Below are positions 16,478 through 24,789 of a DNA stretch of 64,000 bases, one piece after another; position 1 is the stretch's first letter; each line of letters starts with the position of its first letter. The stretch spans positions 62,001-126,000 of the forward strand of contig DASXUX010000004.1 in the NCBI GenBank assembly GCA_036504595.1, written 5' to 3'. A program made the translations under genes and the position numbers. The stretch comes from DASXUX01 sp036504595 (GTDB lineage: Bacteria; Planctomycetota; SZUA-567; H5-PLA8). The notes below the pieces were generated by a model. It worked only from the letters and a program-made list of their open reading frames with translations. It was not told the DNA's origin and made no database searches.

Positions 16478-17784
16478 CGAGGCGCATCCCGCAGAAAGAT
16501 TCGGACGGGGATCTCAGACAGGTCGAGCATCTCGCGGAGCTTGGCCGACAGGTACCGGCGGTACTTCTTGTCGATTTTGTCCGAATGCCGGCAATGAATC
16601 ACGAAGGTCGGCGGCCGAACGGCCACTTGCACGCCGTAGAGCAGGCGCGGCTTTCGGCCTTTGGCCGCGGGCGGCTCGTGGTCATATTCCGCGCGCTCGA
16701 TGCACTTGTTCAGTCGCGGCGTCGGCACCTGCGTGCTCGTCTGCTTGTATAAATCCAACGCCACATCCACAGCCTGCCAGCAGCGCCGCGAGTTGATCGC
16801 GCTCGTGAAGGCGATCGGCGCGTGCCGCAGCGTGGGCAGGCGGCCTTCGATGTACTTGGCGTATTCGCCCGTCTGCACGTCCTTGGCCGTGTCCCACTTG
16901 TTGACGACAATCACGCAGGCTTTGGCTTCTTCCAGAATCAGGTCGGCGGTTTTGCGGTCAGTCGTGCTTGCACCATCTTGAGCGGACAGCATCAGCATCA
17001 CGACGTCGGCGCGGCGAATGGCTCGTTCCGTGCGCACCTGCGAGAAGAACTCCACCGGCCCTTCGGCCTCCTTCATGCGGCGCAAGCCCGCGGTGTCGAT
17101 CATACAGAAACGCTGATTGTCTTTTTCGAGCACAATGTCGATGGCATCTCGCGTCGTGCCTTCAATCTCTGAAACAATCGTGCGGTCTTCGCGCGCCAGA
17201 ACGTTGCAGAAACTGCTCTTTCCCACGTTGCGCCGGCCCACGACGGCGATCCGCGGCAGGTCGTCGAATTCGGCTGGCCGCGCATCGGCCGGCGGAATAT
17301 GTACGGCGATGGCATCTTCCAGATCGTCCAACCCGATCCGGTGTACGGCGGAGGTCATCACGATGGGCTCAATGCCCAGTTCTGAAAATTCCGAGACCAA
17401 CGTCTTGGCTTCCTTGCCTTCGGTCTTATTTGCGACCAGCACGATGGGCCGATTGAGCGTGCGCAGGCGATCGGCGACTTTGCGGTCCAGAGACGTCAGT
17501 CCTTCCTGGGCATCGACGACCAGCACGAGCACCGTTGCGGCGTGGACGGCTTTCTGAATCTGCTCTTCGACCGCGGCCGAAAGATTCTGTTTATCGACAA
17601 TGCCGATGCCGCCGGTGTCGAGTAGGTCGCAGGGCTTTTCATTCAGGACGATCGGATGCAGCACGCGGTCGCGCGTGGTTCCGGCCCTCGCATCGGTGAT
17701 CGAAACCTCGCGTTTGAGCAGCGCGTTGAACAGGCTGGACTTGCCGACGTTCGGCCGGCCGACCAGCGCCACCGTGGGGAACAT
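16474..17784 (-). CDS. der: GTPase Der (EngA), ribosome biogenesis
   Basis: The protein has tandem GTPase domains that act in 50S subunit assembly. The first P-loop GRPNVGKS lies at 9-16 with DTGG, and the second GRRNVGKS at about 183-190 with DTAG, followed by NKWDTAKD and the C-terminal KH-like domain ending in VRIFLRDAPR. The start was set at ATG 17784 (MFPTVALVGRP), which has GGTGGAGAGC upstream and matches the family N-terminus, giving 436 residues. An ATG at 17880 would add 32 low-complexity residues without a ribosome site. The stop overlaps the nucleotidyltransferase start. Confidence 0.95.
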   Translation of the reverse strand: MFPTVALVGRPNVGKSSLFNALLKREVSITDARAGTTRDRVLHPIVLNEKPCDLLDTGGIGIVDKQNLSAAVEEQIQKAVHAATVLVLVVDAQEGLTSLDRKVADRLRTLNRPIVLVANKTEGKEAKTLVSEFSELGIEPIVMTSAVHRIGLDDLEDAIAVHIPPADARPAEFDDLPRIAVVGRRNVGKSSFCNVLAREDRTIVSEIEGTTRDAIDIVLEKDNQRFCMIDTAGLRRMKEAEGPVEFFSQVRTERAIRRADVVMLMLSAQDGASTTDRKTADLILEEAKACVIVVNKWDTAKDVQTGEYAKYIEGRLPTLRHAPIAFTSAINSRRCWQAVDVALDLYKQTSTQVPTPRLNKCIERAEYDHEPPAAKGRKPRLLYGVQVAVRPPTFVIHCRHSDKIDKKYRRYLSAKLREMLDLSEIPVRIFLRDAPR

Positions 17785-17912
17785 GCTCTCCACCAGGCCC
17801 GGCTTGTTCCCGCGCGCGGGAGTTTCAATCTGCGGCGTGTGCTCAGTGTTTTCGCGCCGAAGCGCTCGTTTCGTTGCCATACGTGAAGATTGTAACGCTT
17901 GAAGTTCCAGTT

Positions 17913-17981
17913 GCCACAGAGGACACAGAGAACACAGAGATAAACAAAAAGAAACTCTGTGCGCTCTGTGACCTCTGTGGC
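17913..17981. repeat. Inverted-arm element (CACAGAG words)
   Basis: The left arm 17913-17940 is built of CACAGAGGA/CACAGAGAA words. The right arm 17953-17981 is its imperfect inverse (CTCTGTG words ending TGTGGC). It lies in the gap between der and the OmpA-like gene. A longer relative is at 34877-34978. Confidence 0.85.
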
Positions 17982-18141
17982 TAGAGGCCAAATCCAGAAA
18001 CTCGCGGTTTCTCCTTTAAGTACGCGCGCGAAGGTGCCGATAAGAGATTCTAGTCCGCGACCCGAGCGTCTTTCATTGGGGAAAGCCTCGGGCGAAACGC
18101 GGGCAGGGATTGGGGTGGGGTCAATCGTGGGAGGTGGGGTT

Positions 18142-18960
18142 ATGGGTCGTTACCGGATTGCAGTGCTGGGCCTGCTTGCGGCAGGCGTGATGGTTTCCCT
18201 GATGGGGTGCGGCGGTCGCGAGAAAGTTGCGATCGCAGCGAAGGACGACACGATCAAGCGACAGGAAGACCTGATCGCGAAAGAACGCGATGACAAGGGC
18301 AAGCTCTCGGAGATGAACGACCAACTTGCCAAGCAGAACCAGGACATGGCGGACAAAAACGCCACGCTTGCAGCTCAGAACGCAAAAGAGACGGCCGCAC
18401 TGCGGCAGCAGGTCGCCGATCTCGAAGGCATCATGAAGGACATCGGCGCGAAGATGAATCAGGGGCGAACCGTTGCTGAGGGGAATGACGCCTCGCTGTC
18501 TCGCGACAAGGACAACTGCATCCACATCACCGTTGCCAGCCAGACGTTCTTCGATTCGGGCAAGGCCGATCTGAAGACCACTGCGCACTCGATGCTGCAG
18601 AACATCTGCAAAACGATCAAGGCACGATACCCGAACAACTACATTCGCGTCGAAGGCCACACCGACGCCACGCCGGTCGTTCACAACAAGGCCAAGTACC
18701 CGGACAACATGTCGCTCTCGATCGCCCGCTCGCGCGCGGTCTATGATTTCATGATCAAGCAGGGCGGCATCACGGCCAGCAAGATGTACACGGCCGGCTA
18801 CGGTGAATTCCAGCCGCTGGTCCATCCGGAGAAGACGGCTGCCGACCGCGCGAAGAACCGCCGCGTTGAAATCGTGATCATGCCGAACACGATCAAGGTT
18901 CAGAAGGAGCAACTGGCCGAGATGAAGCCGGCTCCGGCGTCCTCCACGCGCAAGAAGTAA
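18142..18960 (+). CDS. OmpA-family lipoprotein
   Basis: The 272-residue protein has a lipoprotein signal with lipobox SLMGC (Cys23) after GGAGGTGGGG. Residues about 30-115 form a coiled coil with QNQDMADKNATLAAQNA heptads. The C-terminal OmpA/MotB domain (about 140-255) shows TFFDSGKADLK, GHTDATPV, LSIARSRAVYDFM and AKNRRVEIVI, which bind peptidoglycan. The role is likely a tether between outer membrane and cell wall. A monocistronic unit is suggested by the hairpin that follows. Confidence 0.92.
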   Translation: MGRYRIAVLGLLAAGVMVSLMGCGGREKVAIAAKDDTIKRQEDLIAKERDDKGKLSEMNDQLAKQNQDMADKNATLAAQNAKETAALRQQVADLEGIMKDIGAKMNQGRTVAEGNDASLSRDKDNCIHITVASQTFFDSGKADLKTTAHSMLQNICKTIKARYPNNYIRVEGHTDATPVVHNKAKYPDNMSLSIARSRAVYDFMIKQGGITASKMYTAGYGEFQPLVHPEKTAADRAKNRRVEIVIMPNTIKVQKEQLAEMKPAPASSTRKK

Positions 18961-18996
18961 GTTTACCCGCCCACCCAATCCCGGGCGTCGTCAGGA

Positions 18997-19024
18997 ACGA
19001 AGGCCGGCACTTGCCGGCCTTCGT
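18997..19024 (+). terminator. Intrinsic terminator after the OmpA-like gene
   Basis: A 13-bp stem (ACGAAGGCCGGCA / TGCCGGCCTTCGT) is followed by GCTTTTC. It lies 36 bases after the stop codon. Confidence 0.8.
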
Positions 19025-19033
19025 GCTTTTCTA

Positions 19034-19055
19034 GCGCAATCTTCTCAGATTGCGC
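19034..19055. repeat. GCGCAATC palindrome, copy 1
   Basis: GCGCAATC and GATTGCGC flank a six-base spacer. Related palindromes are at 36600-36620 and 36709-36730. Confidence 0.65.
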
Positions 19056-19158
19056 ATTTCCGCGCCGGCGCGTTACTTTTTTGCTGGAAAGTTCGGCGAC
19101 TTCATCACACAGTCTCATTTTGTTACGCTTATCTGAAGGAGAGGCACTTCTGGTCCAA

Positions 19159-21228
19159 ATGAACACCCCCGAGAAACCGGCCGCTATGCCTAAAGGGTCT
19201 GCAGTACCGTCTGACCGATCTGGCTCCACGCAGGATCATGCCAGCATCTTCAGTTACGCCGGGTTCCGCAAATTGTTCTTCGGCTCCCTGTGCGGCGCAT
19301 TTGCGGACCGTTTGTACTTTTCTGCGCTGATTGCCGCGGCGAACGTGATCTACTTCGGATCCGCCGTTGAAGACAAGAAAGGCCAGATCCAGATCTATGC
19401 CACGATCCCGCTGCTGATTCTGTATGGCCTTTCCGGGTCGTTGATCGACAGCTTCAATCGCCGTTTGCTGCTGGCGATGGTCCACGCGATCAAAGTCGGC
19501 GTAGTCCTGTTGCTGGCGGCTCCCCTATGGCGAGTGGTCGCACTCAATCCGCTAGCGCCCGATCCGGCATTGCTGGCTTATCTGAAAAGCCAGTGGCCCT
19601 TCTGTCTGTCGCTGGTGGTCGTCCTCAACATTATCACCGTGCCGTTCGGGCCGGCGCGCGCTGCTGCGATTCCAGACGTCGTGCCAGAGCGCCATCGTTC
19701 ACTGGGCGCCAGCTTGATGGCCACGTCCGGCTTAGTGGCCCTGCTGCTGGCGATGCTGGTGGGCGGCTATGTCGCGCGCACCAACGTGAGAGGTCCGGCC
19801 TGGACCGTTGTGTACGCGTCGTGCTTCTATCTGTTTTCTGCAGTGTTATTCTCGCGCCTGCCGGATGCGGTGGCTGTTCCCGGAAATAAGCGCGAGAAGG
19901 AGAAGGGTGATGCCGACGCCAAACCGGCCAGCCTGGGCGCGAAAGCATACATCGCGGGCCTGTGGGACGGTCTCTCGTACTGTCTGCGGCGCCCGTCGAT
20001 CTTCGGGCTGATCTTCTTTGAAACGTGTTTCTGGACGATTGCTTCTGCGTTCTACATTCTCGTGGATTTCCATGCGCGCACGGTATTCAACCTGCAAGGC
20101 AATGATCTGACGCTGTTCTCCGGCGTGATGGTGGGCGCATTCGCGGGAGTAGGCCTGTTTTCAGGTGCGCTGGGCGTCGGGCGCATCTGCGGGCGCGTGA
20201 GCCCCATTGTGACATACGCGCCGGCGTTCTTCCTGCTGGCTGGCGCGATGTACGCGTTCTTCCATGCACCGGCCGCGACGGCAACCGGCGGAGCGCCCGG
20301 CTGGGTTTACCCGGTCATGTTCCTGCTGGGCCTGGGAGCGGGTTCGCTACTGGGCCGTGTCGATGCCGACGTGCTGGCGATCGCGGACGGCCCGATGCGC
20401 GGGCGAGTGTTTTCGATCAAAGCGGTGGGGTTTGCGGCGACGCTGCTGGTCACGATCATGTATCTGAGCGAAGGGCAACTCTCCGATGCCGAGAAGGCTC
20501 AGATCACGCAATGGATGCCGCAAATCCTATTCTTGCTGCTGCCGGTCGCACTGCTGTTCAGTTGGGCGGTTGATACCGCGATCTGGTCGCGCAAACCGGA
20601 GGTCGAACGGTCGGGGCCGCTGCACCGCGCCGGCTTTGCGCTCTGCCGCTCGATCTCATGGCTGGTGATCAAGCTGTTCTTCCGATACGAAGTGAAAGGC
20701 GCTGAGAACCTCCCGAAGACCGGGCCGGCGATTCTGGCGGCGAACCACGCCAGCTTCATCGATCCGATCCTGCTGGGTTGCGCGACCAGCCGGATTGTTC
20801 AATACACGATGTATGCATCGTACTATCGGTCTTTTGCGCATCCTCTTTTCCGATTCCTGCGCTGCATTCCTGTGGATGAGCAGAGCACGCTGGCGGCTCT
20901 GAAGGCCAATGTGCGCTCGCTTCAACGGGGCGCCTGCATCGGAATTTTCCCGGAAGGGCATGTTTCGGATGACGGCCGTCTGCAGCCCGCTCAAGGCGGC
21001 GCGTTGTTCTTGGCTCAGCGTTCCGGCGCGCCCGTGGTTCCCGTTGCGATCAAGGGCAACTATCAAGCGTTGCCGCGAGGAGCCTGGATTCCGCGGCCCG
21101 CGAAGATCACGGTGATTGTCGGCACGCCCTTTACTGTCGATAAAGACCTGTCGCGCGAGCAGGTGGCTGAACGCGCACAGCAGATGATGGTGGACATTGC
21201 CAGCGCGCTCGGGGAGCCAACAAAGTAA
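19159..21228 (+). CDS. Fused MFS transporter and PlsC-type acyltransferase
   Basis: The 689-residue membrane protein has residues about 30-470 forming an MFS-like permease with around 12 hydrophobic segments (FFGSLCGAFADRLYFSALIAA, then SGSLIDSFNRR between helices). Residues about 500-689 form a glycerolipid acyltransferase with NHASFIDP (His540, Asp545) and FPEGHVS (607-613). The pairing recalls LplT-Aas, which flips lysophospholipid inward and re-acylates it, but the Aas AMP-binding domain is absent, so the acyl donor may be acyl-ACP or acyl-CoA. The best ribosome site AAGGAGAGG is about 15 bases before the ATG, so a nearer non-ATG start is possible. Confidence 0.88.
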   Translation: MNTPEKPAAMPKGSAVPSDRSGSTQDHASIFSYAGFRKLFFGSLCGAFADRLYFSALIAAANVIYFGSAVEDKKGQIQIYATIPLLILYGLSGSLIDSFNRRLLLAMVHAIKVGVVLLLAAPLWRVVALNPLAPDPALLAYLKSQWPFCLSLVVVLNIITVPFGPARAAAIPDVVPERHRSLGASLMATSGLVALLLAMLVGGYVARTNVRGPAWTVVYASCFYLFSAVLFSRLPDAVAVPGNKREKEKGDADAKPASLGAKAYIAGLWDGLSYCLRRPSIFGLIFFETCFWTIASAFYILVDFHARTVFNLQGNDLTLFSGVMVGAFAGVGLFSGALGVGRICGRVSPIVTYAPAFFLLAGAMYAFFHAPAATATGGAPGWVYPVMFLLGLGAGSLLGRVDADVLAIADGPMRGRVFSIKAVGFAATLLVTIMYLSEGQLSDAEKAQITQWMPQILFLLLPVALLFSWAVDTAIWSRKPEVERSGPLHRAGFALCRSISWLVIKLFFRYEVKGAENLPKTGPAILAANHASFIDPILLGCATSRIVQYTMYASYYRSFAHPLFRFLRCIPVDEQSTLAALKANVRSLQRGACIGIFPEGHVSDDGRLQPAQGGALFLAQRSGAPVVPVAIKGNYQALPRGAWIPRPAKITVIVGTPFTVDKDLSREQVAERAQQMMVDIASALGEPTK

Positions 21229-21358
21229 AAAGCAAAAAGTAAAAAGGCAAAAGAGAAAAGTAAAAGAGAACGGCGAAAGCGAAAAACAAACACGGCAGGA
21301 GCTGTGGGCTGCTCCCGCCGTGTTTTCTTTTGACCTTTTACTTTTTGCTTTTTAATTT
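21222..21358. repeat. Inverted-arm element (AAAAAGTAAAAAGG words) with nested terminator
   Basis: The left arm 21222-21266 is made of AAAAAGCAAAAAGTAAAAAG words and begins inside the stop region of the MFS-acyltransferase gene. The right arm 21327-21358 is the inverse (CTTTTACTTTTTGCTTTTT). A GC-rich hairpin lies at the centre. The element separates two convergent genes. Confidence 0.85.
21289..21322. terminator. Bidirectional terminator between convergent genes
   Basis: ACACGGC A GGAGC pairs with GCTCC C GCCGTGT and is followed by TTTTCTTTT on the plus strand, with A-rich sequence on the other side. It serves the MFS-acyltransferase gene and, on the other strand, the ammonium transporter gene. 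Confidence 0.75.
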
Positions 21359-21361
21359 CAC

Positions 21362-22780
21362 TTACATGTTGTAACCGACTTCGCCGTGCTGACTCAGATC
21401 GAGGCCCTCGATCTCTTGTTCGGGCGTCACGCGCAGTCCGATCGTGGCGTCGATGATCTTGAGCAGAACGTAGCTGCCGACCACCGCCATTCCGATGGTG
21501 ATCGCTACGGCGATGGTTTGATTGACGAACTGGCCGGGGTTGCCATTCAGCAGGCCATTGGTGCCGGCGGAATTCACAACCACTGAGGCGAAGACGCCGG
21601 TCAACAGCGCGCCGACTGTGCCGCCCACGCCGTGCACGCCGAAGGCGTCCAGCGAATCGTCATACTTGAACTTCGCCTTCGCAACCGCGCAGGAGGTATA
21701 GCAGACGGCTCCGGCAATGAGGCCCATCCACACGCCGCTGATCGGTTCGACGAATCCCGCAGCCGGGGTGATGACAACCAGTCCGGCGACCGCGCCTGAA
21801 ATACCGCCCAGCACGCTGGGTTGTCCGCGATGAATCCATTCGATGAACACCCAGGAGAGCGTCGCCGCAGCGGCGGCCAGATGGGTTGATGTCAGCGCGG
21901 TGGCGGCCAAGCCGTTCGCCCCCAGGGCGCTGCCGCCATTGAAGCCGAACCAACCGACCCAGAGGAGGCCCGCGCCAATGGTCGAAAGCACCATGCTGTG
22001 CGGCGGCATCGGCTCCCTGTTGTAATTATGACGGCGTCCCAACACCAGGCAGCAGACCAGTGCGGAGATTCCAGACGAAATGTGGACGACCGTGCCGCCG
22101 GCGAAATCCAACGCCGGGTACTTGCCGGATTCGGCAAACGCATTTCCGTTCTCGAAGATGCCGCGCAGGAATCCGCCGCTGCCCCAAACCATGTGCGCGA
22201 GCGGATTGTAGACAACCAGCGTCCAGAGCAACGAGAAGGCAACCATGGCCTTGAATTTCATGCGATCGGCGACGGCGCCGAAGATCAGCGCGGGCGTGAT
22301 GATCGCGAACATCATCTGATACGACATGAAGACAGAGTGCGGAATCGTATCTGCGTATCCATACGGCGCACTGCCGCTGAATTTCGCCCACGGCAGCATC
22401 GCGAAGCCGGTGCCTCCCAAGAAGGAGGAACCTTTATCGAATGCGAAGGAATAGCCGATCAGGGCCCATTCGACGGAGACCAGGCCCATCAAAATCCAGC
22501 TTTGCATCATCGTGCCGAGTACGTTCTTGCGGCGCACCATTCCACCGTAGAAGAATGCCAGCCCAGGGGTCATCAAGAGGACCAAAGCTGTGCTGACCAG
22601 CATCCACGCCGTGTCGCCGGTGTCCGGCTTCCACTGTGCCACGGCCGGTGCGACGACGCTGGCGACTGGCGCGGCATTTACAATTGCGACCGCTTTCTCA
22701 TCGGCGAAGGCGCCAAGCGAAGAAAGGAGCAGCAGGACCAGCAGCGGGACTTTGCGTGACAGCGGAATGGACGGCAACAT
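21362..22780 (-). CDS. amtB: Ammonium transporter Amt
   Basis: The 472-residue inner-membrane channel for ammonium has a signal-peptide-like first segment, then DTAWMLVSTALVLLMTPGLAFFYGG, the Amt N-terminal signature. The signature D-F-A-GG-VVH-S (LDFAGGTVVHISSG) and conserved pore histidines follow (GVHGVGGT near the end). Eleven transmembrane segments are expected. The ribosome site GAGGAG precedes the ATG. A sigma-54-like promoter lies 55-70 bases upstream, consistent with nitrogen control. No glnK/P-II gene is next to it, which is unusual. Confidence 0.96.
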   Translation of the reverse strand: MLPSIPLSRKVPLLVLLLLSSLGAFADEKAVAIVNAAPVASVVAPAVAQWKPDTGDTAWMLVSTALVLLMTPGLAFFYGGMVRRKNVLGTMMQSWILMGLVSVEWALIGYSFAFDKGSSFLGGTGFAMLPWAKFSGSAPYGYADTIPHSVFMSYQMMFAIITPALIFGAVADRMKFKAMVAFSLLWTLVVYNPLAHMVWGSGGFLRGIFENGNAFAESGKYPALDFAGGTVVHISSGISALVCCLVLGRRHNYNREPMPPHSMVLSTIGAGLLWVGWFGFNGGSALGANGLAATALTSTHLAAAAATLSWVFIEWIHRGQPSVLGGISGAVAGLVVITPAAGFVEPISGVWMGLIAGAVCYTSCAVAKAKFKYDDSLDAFGVHGVGGTVGALLTGVFASVVVNSAGTNGLLNGNPGQFVNQTIAVAITIGMAVVGSYVLLKIIDATIGLRVTPEQEIEGLDLSQHGEVGYNM

Positions 22781-23148
22781 TGCAGTGGCTCTCCTCGTTT
22801 GAGCGACCTGGAAACCCTAACCGCGTTGCCGAATTGCAAAACTGCGGCCAGTATGCGCTCTTGGCCTGCGCACAACGCCTAAAATCAGTCACACTGTAGC
22901 TTTACAGCCGTTGAAAATCTGATTCCGCAGCACATTGTTCGGTTTTGAACTGGCTTGCAGACAGACACAATGCTGGCAATTGATCAGCGTGCTGAGACGC
23001 GAAGATCAAAATCAGCCACCGCAATATCTTTCGATTCGAGGCGCTCTGCCCGACGAATAATCCCACTATCAGCGCAGCGAAGTCCTTTGCCGTGAGCTAC
23101 GACGTCGATGCGGTTTGCCGTTTTGCTTTCCTTCCGTAGAATGCTCGC
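22781..23148. other. Divergent intergenic region between amtB and aroA
   Basis: This is 368 bases with no credible gene. It holds the sigma-54-like site for amtB (22835-22850). Nothing else was recognised; the aroA promoter must lie in the right part but no clear boxes are seen. Confidence 0.6.
22835..22850 (-). promoter_or_regulatory. Sigma-54-type (-24/-12) promoter for amtB
   Basis: The minus strand reads TGGCCGCAGTTTTGCA. It has GG at -24, GC at -12 and the 10-base gap required, and matches the consensus TGGCACG-N4-TTGCA at all of TGGC and TTGCA. It would give a leader of about 45 bases before the amtB start. Confidence 0.6.
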
Positions 23149-24516
23149 ATGACGCAAACGCCCCCGACCGCTCCATCGCTGCCGGCCGAACTGCCGATCG
23201 TGCCACTTTCGCGGCCGGTCGATCTGGATATCGCTGTGCCCGGCTCCAAGAGCATCACAAACCGTTATCTCGTCATGGCCGCTCTGGCCAACGGCGGCGT
23301 GACATTGACGGGCATGCTGCGTTCTGACGACACCGTCTACATGACGCAGGCGCTGCAGGCACTGGGATTCAAAGTTGACGCGGATTGGGAGACCAGGGTC
23401 TGCCGAGTTTGGGGTGAGGCGGGCGCGATCCCGGCTCATGGCGCGGACGTTTTTGTGGGCGCCGCTGGCACAGTGATGCGCTTCCTTTCGCCCATGGTCA
23501 CGCTTGGGCATGGACGTTTCCGACTCGACGGCACGGCGCGGATGCGCGAGCGCCCGATTGAAGACCTGCTGCAGGGCCTGCGCCTGATCGGCGTAAACGC
23601 TCGAAGTGAGATGAACAACCAATGTCCGCCTGTGATCATTGAGGCGGATGGCCTGCCGGGCGGCAACACGGTCATCGACGGTTCGCGGTCTAGTCAGTAC
23701 GTCAGCGGCATGCTGCTGGCGGCGCCCTATGCGAAAGCGCCCATGCGGATTGAGGTCGGCGGGACGTTTGTTTCAAAGCCGTTTGTGGAACTGACGCTGC
23801 GAACGATGTCCGACTTCGGAGTACTGACCGCGACGGAAGGCGAGCGCGTTTACTTGCCCACCCATGGCGCTCAATACCGCGCCGGAACGTACAATGTGGA
23901 AGGTGACGCGACCGCGGCAAGTTACTTCCTGGCGGCCGCGGCGATCGCTGGCGGGCGCTGCTGCGTCACGAACGTGGGCGCAGATTCAGCTCAGGGCGAC
24001 GCGGCGTTCGCCGATGTGTTGCGGCGGATGGGGTGCGAAATACGCAGAGGATTCTTGCCTGAAAATCGCGGCATTGAAGTGATTCGGAATCCGAAGAAAC
24101 CGCTCCAGCCCATTGATGCCGATCTCAACGACATGCCGGATGTCGTCTTAACGCTCGCGGCCTTGTGCCTGTTCGCAGAGGGGACTTCGACGATTCACAA
24201 CGTTGGAAACCTGCGCATCAAGGAGACCGATCGGCTCAAAGCGCTTGCGACCGAATTGCGCAGGCTTGGCGCCGAAGTCGATGAAGGTGACGATTACCTG
24301 GAGATTACCCCGCGCGCCACTGCATCCGGCTGCGGCACCGCCGCCTCGTCCAGCAGTGTTCCCGCGGCCGTTGAGACGTATGACGACCATCGCATGGCGA
24401 TGGCCATGGCTCTCGTCGGCCTCGGCCGTCCCGGCGTGGTCATCAAAGATCCTGCCTGCGTTTCCAAGACGTATCCGGATTACTTCGCCGATCTGGAGAA
24501 GTTGCGGCGCGGCTGA
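23149..24516 (+). CDS. aroA: 3-phosphoshikimate 1-carboxyvinyltransferase (EPSP synthase)
   Basis: This is the sixth step of the shikimate pathway: it joins shikimate-3-phosphate and phosphoenolpyruvate. The 455-residue protein has PGSKSITNR (31-39), GAAGTVMRFL in place of the usual NAGTA/GNAGT loop, RMRERPIEDLLQGL, SSQYVSGMLLAAP, and the C-terminal KETDRLKAL and DDHRMAMAMAL motifs. A short Ser/Pro-rich N-terminus is present. A His/Gly-poor insert (TASGCGTAASSSS) lies near residue 395. It is a single gene and the start has no strong ribosome site. Confidence 0.96.
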   Translation: MTQTPPTAPSLPAELPIVPLSRPVDLDIAVPGSKSITNRYLVMAALANGGVTLTGMLRSDDTVYMTQALQALGFKVDADWETRVCRVWGEAGAIPAHGADVFVGAAGTVMRFLSPMVTLGHGRFRLDGTARMRERPIEDLLQGLRLIGVNARSEMNNQCPPVIIEADGLPGGNTVIDGSRSSQYVSGMLLAAPYAKAPMRIEVGGTFVSKPFVELTLRTMSDFGVLTATEGERVYLPTHGAQYRAGTYNVEGDATAASYFLAAAAIAGGRCCVTNVGADSAQGDAAFADVLRRMGCEIRRGFLPENRGIEVIRNPKKPLQPIDADLNDMPDVVLTLAALCLFAEGTSTIHNVGNLRIKETDRLKALATELRRLGAEVDEGDDYLEITPRATASGCGTAASSSSVPAAVETYDDHRMAMAMALVGLGRPGVVIKDPACVSKTYPDYFADLEKLRRG

Positions 24517-24527
24517 TGTTTTTTTTC

Positions 24528-24617
24528 AATGCGGAGACGCAGTGAGCGCTGAGTTCGCAGAGTCTCTATAGAAGAAACGTAGTTCTCCGCGACATCTGCT
24601 TGCGCTGTGTCTCCGCC
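24528..24617. repeat. Inverted-arm element (GCGGAGACGCAG words)
   Basis: The left arm 24528-24566 is made of GCGGAGACGCAGTGAGCGC words. The right arm 24582-24617 is its imperfect inverse, ending GTGTCTCCGCC. It follows aroA directly and could act as its transcription end. Confidence 0.75.
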
Positions 24618-24625
24618 CGAAAATT

Positions 24626-24733
24626 GGTGCCACTGGCACGCGCCCGCGTCCGTTTGCGGGCGCTTGCCAGTGCGATCGCGCCAAAGCACTGGCTAAGCCG
24701 GCCAAACGGATGGCCGGCTGAGCCAGTGGCACC
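24626..24733. repeat. Nested cruciform repeat (GGTGCCACTGGC ends)
   Basis: Terminal inverted repeats GGTGCCACTGGC (24626-24637) and GCCAGTGGCACC (24722-24733) enclose two complete hairpins: 24632-24671 (ACTGGCA ... GCCAGT with a GC-rich stem) and 24687-24728 (CACTGGCT...AGCCAGTG with an AAGCCGGCCA/TGGCCGGCTG stem). The outer arms can pair with each other or within each hairpin. It lies between the ends of aroA and the HEAT-repeat gene. Confidence 0.85.
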
Positions 24734-24789
24734 ATTTTCATCGTTTCCGGGTGGCGCTCCGCGCCATCGTGACCGCGTTGAATAGACCG

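Noticed and set aside
17785..17880. N-terminal extension of Der
   Set aside because: There is no ribosome site at ATG 17880, and homology plus GGTGGAGAGC support ATG 17784.
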